DNA of 64,000 nucleotides, from assembly GCA_017991935.1 (NCBI GenBank), contig JAGOPP010000006.1, forward strand, positions 17,434 to 81,433. Reading direction: 5' to 3'. A program made the position numbers and the translations under genes. Each line of letters begins with the position of its first letter. The stretch's first letter is position 1. The notes under the pieces were generated by a model. It was not told the origin of the DNA. It did not search any database and saw only the letters and a list, made by a program, of their open reading frames with translations. This document shows positions 1 to 7,900 of the stretch, in pieces. The stretch comes from Oscillospiraceae bacterium (GTDB lineage Bacteria > Bacillota > Clostridia > Oscillospirales > Ruminococcaceae).

Positions 1-89
1 AGCTCGCCGAGCTGGCGTTTCCCCATGATGCGCAGGCAGATGATGATTAGAATATAAATAATGACGGTACGGAAAAGCACAATAAACAT
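1..89 (-). CDS. DUF421/YetF-family membrane protein, 5' end only
   Basis: Partial gene running off the left edge. The minus strand from position 89 reads MFIVLFRTVIIYILIIICLR followed by IMGKRQLGEL. This is the characteristic first transmembrane helix plus the R-x-MGKR-x-x-GEL signature of the DUF421 (YetF-like) family. An excellent GGAGGAG ribosome-binding site sits 6-7 bases upstream of the ATG. Family members are small membrane proteins of unknown molecular role with a cytoplasmic C-terminal domain; some Bacillus homologues are sporulation-linked. Only about 29 residues are visible, so nothing can be said of the C-terminal domain. Confidence 0.8.
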   Translation of the reverse strand, partial: MFIVLFRTVIIYILIIICLRIMGKRQLGE

Positions 90-217
90 GACTGTCTCCT
101 CCGGGATTCAAGCATTCCGTCTTAGTATGCCGCCGCGTCTCTTGTTCTATTCTTTTTGGAGCCGGAGGAAGCCCCGCTCGGGCCGCCGGCCGTCTACTAT
201 TCTTAGAAAGAGGCCGC

Positions 218-245
218 TTGCCAACGCGCGGATTTGTGATATAAT
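218..245 (+). promoter_or_regulatory. Sigma-A promoter for the lepB pair
   Basis: TTGCCA (218-223), 16-base spacer, TATAAT (240-245). The predicted start near 252 gives a leader of about 40 bases ending in the GGAGG of the first signal peptidase. Confidence 0.65.
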
Positions 246-294
246 AAAAAGACTGTAGGCATCTGCCGCGGATTTTAACGCCGGAGGGACCGTT

Positions 295-861
295 TTGCTG
301 AAAAGCAGCCGTAAAAAACTCAAAAAACAGCCGGAACCGCTGCAGCCCCTGACGGCAAAGAGCTTCTTCCGGGAATGGGTGCTGCCGCTGGGGACGGAGG
401 CGCTGGTCCTTTTTGTCCTGCTGCGGTTTGTGTTCATGATCAATTTTGTGCCGACCGCCTCCATGTGGCCCACGTTTCCGGCCCACAGCGTCCTCTTTTC
501 CACCCGGATTTTTAATAAAGAGGACATCGAGCGCGGAGACATCCTCGTTTTCCACTCCGACGAGGCGGGCAAGGTGCTGGTCAAGCGCTGCATCGGCCTG
601 CCGGGGGAGACCGTGACGGTCGAGCCCGACGGCAGCGTCCGCGTCGGCGACGTCGCGCTGGACGAGCCATACGTCGGCTCGGACTCCTCCTACTCCGGCG
701 TGTTTGAGGTGCCGGAGGGGTGCTATCTCTTTTTTGGCGACAACCGGAGCGATTCGCTGGACGCGCGCTACTGGCGGGAGCCTTATATCTCCGAAGACAA
801 GCTGATGGGCAGGGCGCTGTTCGCGCTGTGGCCGCTTGACGTCTTCGGCATCCTAAAATGA
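295..861 (+). CDS. lepB: Signal peptidase I (first of two)
   Basis: Type I (S26) signal peptidase, which cleaves signal peptides from exported proteins on the outer face of the membrane. The protein has 188 residues. One N-terminal transmembrane segment (about 31-51) is followed by box B with the catalytic serine (PTASMWPT, Ser56), box D with the general-base lysine (KRCIGLPGE, Lys97) and box E (GDNRSDSLDARYW, about 149-160). This is the compact Gram-positive form. The start is TTG with GGAGG seven bases upstream. The next gene is a paralogue 13 bp downstream, and the two share a promoter. Both catalytic residues are present, so it should be active. Confidence 0.93.
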   Translation: MLKSSRKKLKKQPEPLQPLTAKSFFREWVLPLGTEALVLFVLLRFVFMINFVPTASMWPTFPAHSVLFSTRIFNKEDIERGDILVFHSDEAGKVLVKRCIGLPGETVTVEPDGSVRVGDVALDEPYVGSDSSYSGVFEVPEGCYLFFGDNRSDSLDARYWREPYISEDKLMGRALFALWPLDVFGILK

Positions 862-874
862 AATAGAGGGCTTT

Positions 875-1450
875 ATGGAAGAAAATCAGGGAGAAAGAAT
901 CGCCGAGACCAAGGCGGCCCCGGCGGAAAAAAGAGCCGCGATCAAAAAAGAGATCTTTGACTGGTGCAAGGCGCTGCTGTTTTATTGCGTGATCCCGGTG
1001 CTGCTTTTCAACTATTTTTTTATCATCGCGTATGTGCCGACCGGCTCGATGACGCCGACGGTGAAGCCGGGGAACTGGACGCTCGCCCTGCGGGTGCGGA
1101 ATGCCGAAACCTCGGTCGAGCGCGGCGACGTCGTCGTGTTCTACTCGGAGGAGATGGACAAAATCCTCTTTAAACGCTGCATCGGCCTGCCGGGGGAGGA
1201 GGTCGAGGTCGAGCGGAACGGCGACGTTCTGATCGGCGGGGAGGAGCTCGACGAGGACTATGTCAGCTCCGAATCCCACGTTTCCCGCAGCTTTGAGGTG
1301 CCGGAGGGGTGCTATCTCTTCTTCGGCGACAACCGCGGCGACTCGCTCGACGCGCGCTACTGGGAGGACCCGTATATTTCCGGGGAAAGCGTCATGGGCA
1401 AGGCGGTCTTCGTCTTTTGGCCGCTTTCCGATTTTGGGATCATTGAGTGA
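875..1450 (+). CDS. lepB: Signal peptidase I (second of two)
   Basis: A 191-residue paralogue of the preceding gene. It has an acidic, lysine-rich cytoplasmic tail of about 30 residues, one transmembrane helix (about 33-53), catalytic Ser58 in PTGSMTPT and Lys100 in FKRCIGLPGE, and a GDNRGDSLDARYW box near 151-163. The two copies are almost identical around box E (FEVPEGCYLFFGDNR) at protein and DNA level, but differ elsewhere. That points to a tandem duplication with later divergence or local gene conversion. The gene is cotranscribed with its neighbour. Differences in substrate choice cannot be read from sequence. Confidence 0.93.
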   Translation: MEENQGERIAETKAAPAEKRAAIKKEIFDWCKALLFYCVIPVLLFNYFFIIAYVPTGSMTPTVKPGNWTLALRVRNAETSVERGDVVVFYSEEMDKILFKRCIGLPGEEVEVERNGDVLIGGEELDEDYVSSESHVSRSFEVPEGCYLFFGDNRGDSLDARYWEDPYISGESVMGKAVFVFWPLSDFGIIE

Positions 1451-1464
1451 CGGAGGGATTTCCG

Positions 1465-1572
1465 ATGCATGGTGGAAAAAAGATGTTCGTGCGCGTCATA
1501 GTGGTCATCCTGATCCTCGCGATGCTGCTTCCGACGATCGCGTACGGGATCTATACTTTGCTGGCGGCATGA
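1465..1572 (+). CDS. 35-residue single-span membrane peptide overlapping mnmA
   Basis: Short frame beginning ATG at 1465 with a good ribosome-binding site (GGAGGG, seven bases upstream). The product starts MHGGKKMFVRVIVVILILAM and ends in LLPTIAYGIYTLLAA: a positively charged start followed by one hydrophobic helix. Its TGA shares bases with the mnmA start (ATGA, 1569-1572), the arrangement expected for translational coupling. It lies 14 bp after the second signal peptidase. The product is not recognised. The function could be a small membrane regulator or simply a coupling leader for mnmA. A real start signal and a coherent helix support it; comparison with relatives would be needed to be sure. 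Confidence 0.6.
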   Translation: MHGGKKMFVRVIVVILILAMLLPTIAYGIYTLLAA

Positions 1573-2585
1573 GGGTCATGGTCGCGATGAGCGGCGGGGT
1601 CGACAGCGCCGTGTCCGCTCTTTTATTAAAAAATCAGGGCTTCGAGGTCGAGGGCGCGACCTTTTTGCTCAGCGGGGGCGAGGCGGGCTTCGCCGCCGTG
1701 GAGGACGCGAAAAAAGTCGCGGAGTTCCTCGGCGTCCCGCACCATGTGTTTGATTTCCGGGAGCTGTTCGCGGAGAAGGTGCTCGGCGATTTCCTCTCCG
1801 AATATGAGGAGGGGAAAACGCCGAACCCCTGCGTGCGCTGCAACCGGTACGTCAAATTCCCGGCCTTCCTCACGGAGGCGGAGAAGCTCGGCTGCGAGAA
1901 AATCGCGACCGGCCACTACGCCCGGGTCGCGGAGGGAAAGCTCTTCCGCGCCGCCGTTTTGGAGAAGGACCAGAGCTATGTGCTCTATAACCTCACGCAG
2001 GAGCTGCTGCCCCGTATCATCTTTCCGCTGGGGGAGCTTTCCAAGACCGAGGTCCGGCGAATCGCCGAGGAGGCGGGGATCCCGGTCGCGAAAAAGCCGG
2101 ATTCCGAGGACATCTGCTTCATCCCGGACGGCGACACCGGCGGCTTCCTTGCCCGCTGCGGCTGCGGCTCCGAGCCCGGGGATTTCGTGGCGGGGGATGG
2201 GACCGTCCTCGGGCGGCATAAGGGCGTTGCCCATTACACGATCGGCCAGAGGAAGGGCCTCGGCCTGTCGCTGCCGGAGCCGCTGTACGTCGGCTCGATC
2301 GACCCGGAGAGCCGGAAGGTTCTGCTCGTCAAAAACGAGGAGCTGTTTGTACGGGAGCTGCTGGCCGGCGGGTTTCACTGGATCTCCGGCCACGCGCCGG
2401 AGGGGCCGCTTTCCGTGCAGTGCAAGATCCGTTATGCCCATAAGCCGGCGGAGGCCTTGGCCGAGGCGCTGCCGGACGGCGCCGTGCGCGTTACGTTTCT
2501 CGCGCCCCAGCGCGCCGTCACGAAGGGCCAGTCCGCGGTGCTCTACCGCGGGGACGAGGTGCTGGGCGGCGGCGTGATCCTCTGA
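1569..2585 (+). CDS. mnmA: tRNA-specific 2-thiouridylase MnmA
   Basis: ATP-dependent enzyme that puts the 2-thio group on U34 of tRNA-Lys, -Glu and -Gln, using sulfur from a persulfide carrier. The protein has 338 residues, slightly short for the family. The PP-loop SGGVDS lies at 8-13. The catalytic cysteines are in NPCVRCN (Cys88) and SEDICFIPDGD (Cys183), and the family sequence TIGQRKGLGLS lies in the central domain, followed by a C-terminal beta-barrel. The start was placed at 1569, where ATGA overlaps the upstream small frame and gives the canonical N-terminus MRVMVAMSGGVDS; longer frames upstream are read-through. No clear terminator follows. Confidence 0.94.
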   Translation: MRVMVAMSGGVDSAVSALLLKNQGFEVEGATFLLSGGEAGFAAVEDAKKVAEFLGVPHHVFDFRELFAEKVLGDFLSEYEEGKTPNPCVRCNRYVKFPAFLTEAEKLGCEKIATGHYARVAEGKLFRAAVLEKDQSYVLYNLTQELLPRIIFPLGELSKTEVRRIAEEAGIPVAKKPDSEDICFIPDGDTGGFLARCGCGSEPGDFVAGDGTVLGRHKGVAHYTIGQRKGLGLSLPEPLYVGSIDPESRKVLLVKNEELFVRELLAGGFHWISGHAPEGPLSVQCKIRYAHKPAEALAEALPDGAVRVTFLAPQRAVTKGQSAVLYRGDEVLGGGVIL

Positions 2586-2721
2586 TTTCGGGATGGGGAA
2601 AGGCCCGCCTCCGGCGTAAACGCGGCGCTCCGATGCGCATCATACGGGAAATGGAGACCGCCGCGGCGTCCATTTGGGAATCGCCGGATTCCGCGCCATG
2701 CGGCGCGATACCGGGGGGCGC

Positions 2722-2750
2722 TTGACGGGGCCTTGTTTCTTCTGTATAAT
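2722..2750 (+). promoter_or_regulatory. Strong sigma-A promoter upstream of the CNNM leader
   Basis: TTGACG (2722-2727), 17 bases, TATAAT (2745-2750): near consensus. The predicted start near 2757 leaves a leader of about 160 bases before the transporter gene. Confidence 0.75.
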
Positions 2751-2756
2751 TATTAA

Positions 2757-2880
2757 AAAAGTTGGATCGTACCGCTGGAAAGGGTTTATTTTTATGGACG
2801 ACGGGGACCCCGGAGGGTGCCGAGAGGATCGGGATTTTGAGGCATGACCTCTGCGTTTGGCGCAGGGGTGATGCTTTTTT
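2757..2880 (+). promoter_or_regulatory. Attenuator-type 5' leader (riboswitch candidate)
   Basis: The leader ends in a strong intrinsic terminator (stem arms 2842-2855 and 2861-2874, 14 pairs with one mismatch, then six T) just before the gene's ribosome-binding site. An upstream segment (GAGG 2813-2816 and TGCC 2818-2821) can pair with GGCA (2841-2844) and CCTC (2848-2851). That would consume the terminator's 5' arm and act as an antiterminator. I could not match it to the M-box, yybP-ykoY, NiCo or fluoride classes. Control of a transporter of the magnesium/cobalt-efflux family suggests metal sensing; that is inference. Confidence 0.55.
2842..2880 (+). terminator. Intrinsic terminator inside the leader
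   Basis: GCATGACCTCTGCG pairs with CGCAGGGGTGATGC around a five-base loop and is followed by TTTTTT. It lies between promoter and gene, so it must be conditional if the gene is expressed from the promoter at 2722. Confidence 0.8.
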
Positions 2881-2917
2881 ACGTTTTTAAAACAAATTGG
2901 AGGCTGATTTTTCATTC

Positions 2918-4141
2918 ATGGATACGACGGCGACGATTCTGGTCATGACGGTTTTGGTGATCTTTTCCGCCTATTTTTCCGCCACGGAGACGGCGTTTAC
3001 CACGGTGAGCCCGACAAAACTCAAGGTCGAGGCGGATAAGGGGAATCCCAGCGCCGCGCTCGCGCTGCGGCTTTTGGAGAGCTACGATAAGCTCCTCTCG
3101 ACGGTCGTCGTCGGGAACGACCTCGTCAATATCGCTCTGACGGCGATCGCCACGGTCTTTTTCATCGAGCTGTTGGGCGATTCCGGCCCGACGGTCTCCA
3201 CCATTGTGATGACGGTGGTGGTACTGCTCTTCGGCGACATCACGCCGAAGAGCCTCGCCAAGGAGTATCCGGAAACCTATGTCAAATTCTCCGCGCCGAT
3301 CATCAACTTAATTATGTTTCTCCTGACGCCGGTCAACTGGCTGTTTTCGATGTGGAAAAAATTTGTCTCAAGGCTCGTCAGCGGCACGGACCAGCGCGGA
3401 ATCACCGGCGAGGAGCTGATGAACATCGTCGAGGTGGCGGCGGCGGAGGGCGGCATCGGCAGTCAAGAGAGCGAGCTGATCCGCTCCGCGCTGGAATTTA
3501 ACGATCAGGACGCCGCCGATATCGCGACACCGCGCGTCGATCTGGTGGCGCTTCCGCTGAGCGCCGGGAAGGAGGAGGTCGAGAAAACCTTCCTCGAGTC
3601 CGGCTATTCGCGCCTACCGGTCTATAACGAGAGCGTCGACGACATCGTCGGCTTCGTTCATCAGATGGATATTTCTAAAATGACGGAGGGCCCGCTCCCC
3701 TTGGAGAGCATCCTCCAGCAGCCGCTCTTCGTGCCCTGCACGATGAAGATCGGCGCGCTGCTCAAGCTGCTGCAAAAGGCGAAGTGCCATATGGCCATCG
3801 TCACGGACGAATACGGCGGGACCTTCGGCGTCGTCACGATGGAGGACATCCTCGAGGAGCTGGTCGGCGAGATCTGGGACGAGCACGACGAGGTGACCGA
3901 GGATTTTGTGAAGAAAGAGGATGGCTTCCACATCTCCGGCGGCGCCGACCCGGAGGAGATGTTCGACTACCTCGGCATGGAGGAGGAGGCGGACTCCGTC
4001 ACGGTCAGCGGCTGGGTCATGGACGAGCTGGGCAAAGTCCCGGAGAAGGGCGACAGCTTCGTCCACGGCGGGATGCGCTTCACCGTCATGGAGACGGACG
4101 GCATGCGCGCCTCGGAGATCCTGATTCAAAAAGAGGAATAA
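2918..4141 (+). CDS. CNNM/CorC-family transporter (hemolysin-like, CBS pair)
   Basis: Membrane protein of 407 residues with the CNNM (DUF21) transmembrane domain (about 1-175, including [10 protein letters not shown] near the start), a CBS-domain pair (about 195-320, containing the family sequence [20 protein letters not shown]) and a C-terminal CorC/HlyC domain. Relatives act in magnesium or cobalt efflux and resistance; the 'hemolysin' name is historical. ATG 2918 was chosen over TTG 2897 because the latter overlaps the GGAGG at 2899-2903; spacing to the ATG is a little long. It is monocistronic: leader attenuator upstream, terminator immediately downstream. Confidence 0.9.
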   Translation: MDTTATILVMTVLVIFSAYFSATETAFTTVSPTKLKVEADKGNPSAALALRLLESYDKLLSTVVVGNDLVNIALTAIATVFFIELLGDSGPTVSTIVMTVVVLLFGDITPKSLAKEYPETYVKFSAPIINLIMFLLTPVNWLFSMWKKFVSRLVSGTDQRGITGEELMNIVEVAAAEGGIGSQESELIRSALEFNDQDAADIATPRVDLVALPLSAGKEEVEKTFLESGYSRLPVYNESVDDIVGFVHQMDISKMTEGPLPLESILQQPLFVPCTMKIGALLKLLQKAKCHMAIVTDEYGGTFGVVTMEDILEELVGEIWDEHDEVTEDFVKKEDGFHISGGADPEEMFDYLGMEEEADSVTVSGWVMDELGKVPEKGDSFVHGGMRFTVMETDGMRASEILIQKEE

Positions 4142-4180
4142 AAAACGCCGCCGTGAAGGCAAGTTCATGGCGGCGTTTTC
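4142..4180 (+). terminator. Intrinsic terminator of the CNNM gene
   Basis: AACGCCGCC...TGAA pairs with TTCA...GGCGGCGTT directly after the stop codon, followed by a short T run. Confidence 0.8.
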
Positions 4181-4535
4181 AATGGCAGAAACAATCATTT
4201 TGATACCCGATATCCTCGCGGGTTGTTCCGTGCGGGATGGTTTCGGCCTTGCGACTGCTTTTTCGGAAAATCATTTGGAGGAGAGCGCCCGGGGAAAGCC
4301 CCGCTTTCATGCGGGCGCAAAGCGAGTATAGGGCGGCCCGCGTCCGTGCTCACGGGCATGTTTTCCCGCTTTCCGCGCGGACACAAAGCGGGCCGGAAGG
4401 GTTCTGTCCGGCCCCGAGGCGTTTTTCCGTGTTTTTTGAGATCCGGCCCGCGCTAAGACGGAAAACGTGTGTTTCCGTGCGGCGGAGGAGATCGTCAGGG
4501 TCGGGGCATTTTTAGTATTTGACGGATCGGCAAAA
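4181..4535. other. Non-coding stretch with three hairpins
   Basis: No convincing gene on either strand. Three perfect stems are present: GCGCCCG (4285-4291) with CGGGCGC (4312-4318), GGGCCGGA (4390-4397) with TCCGGCCC (4407-4414), and ACGGAAA (4458-4464) with TTTCCGT (4472-4478). T-rich tracts follow the second stem on the plus strand (about 4421-4437). It could be decayed sequence or an uncharacterised small RNA; no promoter is obvious. Confidence 0.4.
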
Positions 4536-4576
4536 AAATGACGGCGGCGGAAAAAAATCTCCGCCGCCGTTTTTTA
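4536..4576 (-). terminator. Bidirectional terminator after the ROK-like gene
   Basis: ACGGCGGCGGA (4541-4551) pairs with TCCGCCGCCGT (4560-4570), with a run of seven A on the left and six T on the right, so it can act in both directions. It lies right after the minus-strand stop codon. Confidence 0.8.
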
Positions 4577-6001
4577 TAGGCTGGCCGCCGCGACGGATTG
4601 CCCGACCCGGCGCGACGCCTCGTCCGGCAGCGCGACGGAGAGCCGCTCCGCGACCTCTGGATATTCCCCGGCGAGCACCTCGCGCGCCTTTTCGAGCAGA
4701 ATGTCGCCGCCCTCCCCGGAGACCACGCGCCCCATCAGCAGCACGGATTCGCACCCGTAAAGATCGTAGTAGTAGGCGAGGGAATGCCCGAGGCAGGCGC
4801 CGATGGACGCGAAGATTCGCCGCGCCCCGTCGTTTCCCTCGGCGAGCAGGCGCTGCGCCTCGCAAAGCTTTTCCGCGGGGGAGAGGGTCTCCTCCAGCCG
4901 GACCCCCGCGGCCGGCGCGAGCCGGATGACGGCCTCTTGGCTGAAATAGCGGGAGCCGCACCCGAAATCCCCGCTCCACTCGTCGGGGCCGTTTTGCGGG
5001 TTCGCGTCGACCGGCACGGACGCGAGCTCGCTGAGCCAGCCGGTGATCCCGCCCTCTCGGTCGATGTAACCGGCGGCCTCGCTCGTGCCCATCGTGACGC
5101 CGAGGATGTTGTTTTTTCTAAGGCTCATGGCGCCCGCCAAAGCGGACACGTCCCCGTCGTTGCAGACCGCGAGCGGGACGTCCCCGATCTCCCTCACGGC
5201 CCGGGGGTAGATGTCCCGCACCTTGCTCTCAAAGAGCTCCTCCGGCACGCTGCGAAACAGGGAGGCGTAGACCGTACGGTTATCCAGATAGACCCCGGCG
5301 GAGGAAATTCCGACGGCGTCGACCCGGGGCATCTTGGAGGCGGCCGTCTTCAGCGCCCCGACGATACCGCGAAAATGGTAGTCCGGGTCCGGATTCTCCT
5401 TCGGGTTCCACGCGACCTCCTCCGAATAGACGGGCCTGCCGTCGATGACGGCGGAGACCTTCCGGTCGGAGCCGCCGGCGTCAAACCCGATCCTGCATCC
5501 GGAAAAATGCCCGCCGATGGGCAGGGAGACGCGTCTTTCCTCCGGCAGCGTCTCGCAGGGGACCACCTCAAACGGCTGCCCGTAGATCTTCGCCATGAAA
5601 TCCGCGTCGAAGGCGCGCGGGCCGCCTTCTGCGTAGGCGGCTTTGAGATAGCCGCAGACGTCCCCGCCGCCGCGGACGAGGACCCGGCAGCCGCCCTTCG
5701 TCCAGAGCAGGGATTTTAGCAGGCGGTCGATATAAAAATGATCCGCCGCGGCGGAATCTGGCATACCGATCAGCTTTGTTTCCAAGCGGGCGACCTGCCC
5801 GTCCGGGCGCGGCAGGGCGATCCCGACCGGGAGGGAGGCCTTTTCCAGATAGGCTTGGTTAAACTTTCGGATCGGCATAAAATTGGGTTCCAGCGCCGAA
5901 ACATCGTTTCCCCCGAACCCGATTCCATAGAGCTGCAAAGGCGCCACCTTCTTCATCAGAGACATTTTCACGTTAAACGGAAACCGGCTCCATGATACCA
6001 T
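4574..6001 (-). CDS. ROK/ASKHA-fold sugar-kinase-like protein
   Basis: Protein of up to 475 residues. The central region carries a nucleotide-binding phosphate-1 loop (GFDAGGSDRKVSAV, near residue 183), an acidic VCNDGDVSALAG segment and a GVTMGTSEAAGY phosphate-2 loop, as in the ROK/hexokinase superfamily. The ROK zinc cysteine motif is absent, and an N-terminal extension of about 175 residues precedes the kinase fold. The role is probably sugar or acyl-sugar phosphorylation, but the substrate is unknown. The start is uncertain: ATGs at the beginning (MVSW) and about 12-15 residues in (MSLMKK) all lack a clear ribosome-binding site. A single-gene unit ending in a strong terminator. Confidence 0.7.
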   Translation of the reverse strand: MVSWSRFPFNVKMSLMKKVAPLQLYGIGFGGNDVSALEPNFMPIRKFNQAYLEKASLPVGIALPRPDGQVARLETKLIGMPDSAAADHFYIDRLLKSLLWTKGGCRVLVRGGGDVCGYLKAAYAEGGPRAFDADFMAKIYGQPFEVVPCETLPEERRVSLPIGGHFSGCRIGFDAGGSDRKVSAVIDGRPVYSEEVAWNPKENPDPDYHFRGIVGALKTAASKMPRVDAVGISSAGVYLDNRTVYASLFRSVPEELFESKVRDIYPRAVREIGDVPLAVCNDGDVSALAGAMSLRKNNILGVTMGTSEAAGYIDREGGITGWLSELASVPVDANPQNGPDEWSGDFGCGSRYFSQEAVIRLAPAAGVRLEETLSPAEKLCEAQRLLAEGNDGARRIFASIGACLGHSLAYYYDLYGCESVLLMGRVVSGEGGDILLEKAREVLAGEYPEVAERLSVALPDEASRRVGQSVAAASL

Positions 6002-6374
6002 GTCTGTGGAAAAGATTCAACGGATCCGGCGGGAAAGGAGGCCGAAAAAGGGCGGTTTTTGCCGCGGCGCGGCGGGCTTTCGGCGGCCGCGCCCGCGCGG
6101 AGCTTTCGGCGGCGGGGCGGTTTCGGGGGTTCGGCTCTCCCGAAGGCCGGAGAAATGTATATTTATAAATTTAAAAGATCGGCCCCGCCCGGAGATCGGG
6201 TAGGGCCGTTTTTTTATGCGGTATAGGTTTTGCCGGGGCCGCGTCCGATGAAAACGGGTTTCGCGCGCTGGCAAGCGAAGGCCCATAAGCGTAAATTCCG
6301 CGCGGGAAACCTGCGCCGGCGCGTGCTCAAACCCGATGGCACGCGTCCAAAAACCTTGCCGGGGCCGCACCTTT
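6002..6374. other. Intergenic stretch between ROK-like gene and sigG
   Basis: No supportable gene. It holds a GC-rich segment, an AT-rich patch (6156-6178) and a plus-strand hairpin at 6180-6217 that ends in seven T. Nothing on the plus strand upstream accounts for that terminator. Confidence 0.4.
6180..6217 (+). terminator. Orphan intrinsic terminator
   Basis: CGGCCC and GGGCCG enclose a nested CCCG/CGGG stem and are followed by TTTTTTT. On the minus strand (downstream of sigG) the following tract is only TCTTTTAAAT, so the stronger orientation is plus, where no gene precedes it. Confidence 0.55.
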
Positions 6375-7145
6375 TTAGAGCTGCTTTTTGATTTTATCGA
6401 GGGCGCCTTTTTCGAGCCGGGAGACCTGCGCCTGACTGATGTGGATTTCGGAGGCGACCTCCATCTGCGTTTTCCCGGAGAAAAACCGCAGCGCGAGGAT
6501 CTTTTTTTCGCGCGGCGTCAGGTTGCTCATGGCCTCCTTGAGCGCGATCTCCTCGAGCCACCCGGTCTCGCAGTCCTTGTCGCCGATCTGGTCGAGCATG
6601 TAGATCGTGTCGCCGCTGTCGGAGTAGACCGGCTCGTAGAGCGAAACCGGCTCCACGATGGATTCGAGCGCGATGACCACCTGATCCCGCGGCATGCCGA
6701 GCTCCTTTGCGATCTCGTCCATGGTGGGCTCCCGGCTCTTTTTGGTCAGATAATCCTCCTTGACCTGCATCGCGCGGTAGGCCGTGTCGCGCATGGAGCG
6801 GCTGACGCGCACCGCGTTGTTGTCGCGTAAAAACCGGCGGATCTCGCCCACGATCATCGGCACGCCATAGGTGCTGAAGCGCACGTCGAGCGACGGGTCG
6901 AAGTGGTCGATCGCCTTAATGAGCCCGATGCAGCCCACCTGAAACAGGTCGTCGGGATTTTCCCCGCGCCCCGTAAACTTCTGCACGACGCTGAGCACGA
7001 GGCGAAGGTTTCCGCTGATCATCTGCTCGCGGGCGTCGGCGTCGCCCTCCTTGATTTTCTTTAAAAGCTCAATTTTTTCCGATTCTTTGAGCACGGGAAG
7101 CCGGGAAGTATTGATGCCGCAGATTTCCACTTTTCCGTAATACAT
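6375..7145 (-). CDS. sigG: Late forespore sigma factor SigG
   Basis: Sigma-70 family factor that drives late forespore transcription. The N-terminus MYYGKVEICGINTSRLPVLK is the hallmark of SigG rather than SigF. The protein has 256 residues. Region 2 contains NLRLVLSVVQKF, DDLFQVGCIGLIKAI and FSTYGVPMIVGEIRRFLRDN. Region 3 contains SREPTMDEIAKELG, and the region 4 helix-turn-helix contains TQMEVASEIHISQAQVSRLE. The start was set at 7145, preceded by GGGTGGT seven bases upstream; the longer frame adds unrelated sequence. It lies divergent from ylmC/ymxH, a common companion. spoIIGA and sigE are not in view. Its presence shows that the organism has an endospore programme. Confidence 0.95.
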   Translation of the reverse strand: MYYGKVEICGINTSRLPVLKESEKIELLKKIKEGDADAREQMISGNLRLVLSVVQKFTGRGENPDDLFQVGCIGLIKAIDHFDPSLDVRFSTYGVPMIVGEIRRFLRDNNAVRVSRSMRDTAYRAMQVKEDYLTKKSREPTMDEIAKELGMPRDQVVIALESIVEPVSLYEPVYSDSGDTIYMLDQIGDKDCETGWLEEIALKEAMSNLTPREKKILALRFFSGKTQMEVASEIHISQAQVSRLEKGALDKIKKQL

Positions 7146-7583
7146 TTCCGCACCACCCGCAAAAAAGATTCCTGCGAAAGGAGCATGTCCGAAAGTGGAA
7201 ACCGCTATGCACTTTTGAGCAAGTGAAATTTTGTCAATCCGGGGCATAAAACTATTTTTGCCGGAAACGCTCTTCCGGATGCCGAAAACGGCGGCGGAGA
7301 AAACGGCCGGGGGCGCAAAACTGCAAAGATGGAAACGAGGCAAAGCGCGTTTGGCCGCGGCCGTCGGGCCGATGTTTTCGGCTTTTCGCGGGGCGGCGGA
7401 GCCTCTTCGGCCGCCGCGCCCGTCTTGCGGGGCGGGGCGCCCCGCGGCGTTTTTTCCCTAAAGAGCACGCGGGCATAGCCGGGCGCTTTTTTTGAGCACG
7501 AAGAAAAAATGGCTTGAGCATGAGGGGGACAGACAGATTTCTCCTCCGGCCGGAATAGAGTTGCATAAAAGGGGGGAATGCGT
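7146..7583. other. sigG-ylmC divergent intergenic region
   Basis: No supportable gene in 438 bases. On the minus strand TTGACA (plus 7232-7237) faces sigG but no good -10 follows at 17 bases, as might be expected if sigG is read by a sporulation sigma factor. A GC-rich plus-strand hairpin (7412-7449) with six T is described separately. No regulator site was recognised. Confidence 0.4.
7410..7456 (+). terminator. Orphan GC-rich terminator before ylmC
   Basis: CGCCGCG (7412-7418) pairs with CGCGGCG (7443-7449), with further GC pairing inside, then TTTTTT. No plus-strand gene lies upstream, so it would end an unannotated transcript or insulate ylmC. Confidence 0.5.
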
Positions 7584-7874
7584 GTGAGAATCCGCATGGG
7601 AGAACTGCGCATGAAGGAAGTCATCAACCTCAACGACGGCGCGAGCCTCGGCTACATCGAAGACATGCTGATCGACACGGAGAGCGAGAAGGTGATGGCT
7701 TTGATCATCGGGGGACGGCTCCGGCTGTTCGGGCTGCTGGGCAGGGAGGAGGAGATCCTGATCGGCTGGGAAAAGGTGGAGTCCATCGGGCAGGACACTA
7801 TCCTGATCCGCTCGGACGTGATCCGGGAGCAGAAGAGGAGGGGCTTTTTTGCGAGTTTTTTCAAGTCGCCTTAA
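7584..7874 (+). CDS. YlmC/YmxH-family sporulation-associated PRC-barrel protein
   Basis: Small protein of 96 residues made of one PRC-barrel domain (GELRMKEVINLNDGASLGYI...VMALIIGGR...EILIGWEKVESIGQDTILI). In Clostridia and Bacilli it commonly sits beside sigG; mutants of relatives have mild or no known phenotype. GTG 7584 was preferred because GGGGGG ends only a base before ATG 7578 but seven before the GTG. It lies divergent from sigG. A promoter for a sporulation sigma factor is likely, but I could not assign one. Confidence 0.85.
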   Translation: MRIRMGELRMKEVINLNDGASLGYIEDMLIDTESEKVMALIIGGRLRLFGLLGREEEILIGWEKVESIGQDTILIRSDVIREQKRRGFFASFFKSP

Positions 7875-7900
7875 TATTTCAGAAAAATAATAGAAAAATA

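Noticed and set aside
2757..2880. SRP RNA, 6S RNA or M-box in the CNNM leader
   Set aside because: The SRP GGAAGCAGCC loop, the 6S open-bubble layout and the M-box core were looked for and are absent.
4223..4515. Overlapping 77- and 92-codon frames
   Set aside because: Run through three perfect hairpins, have no start signal and show no domain or membrane pattern.
6000..6370. Short frames of 67 and 117 codons between the ROK-like gene and sigG
   Set aside because: Arginine/proline-rich composition, no ribosome-binding site and no coherent fold; typical of non-coding GC-rich DNA.
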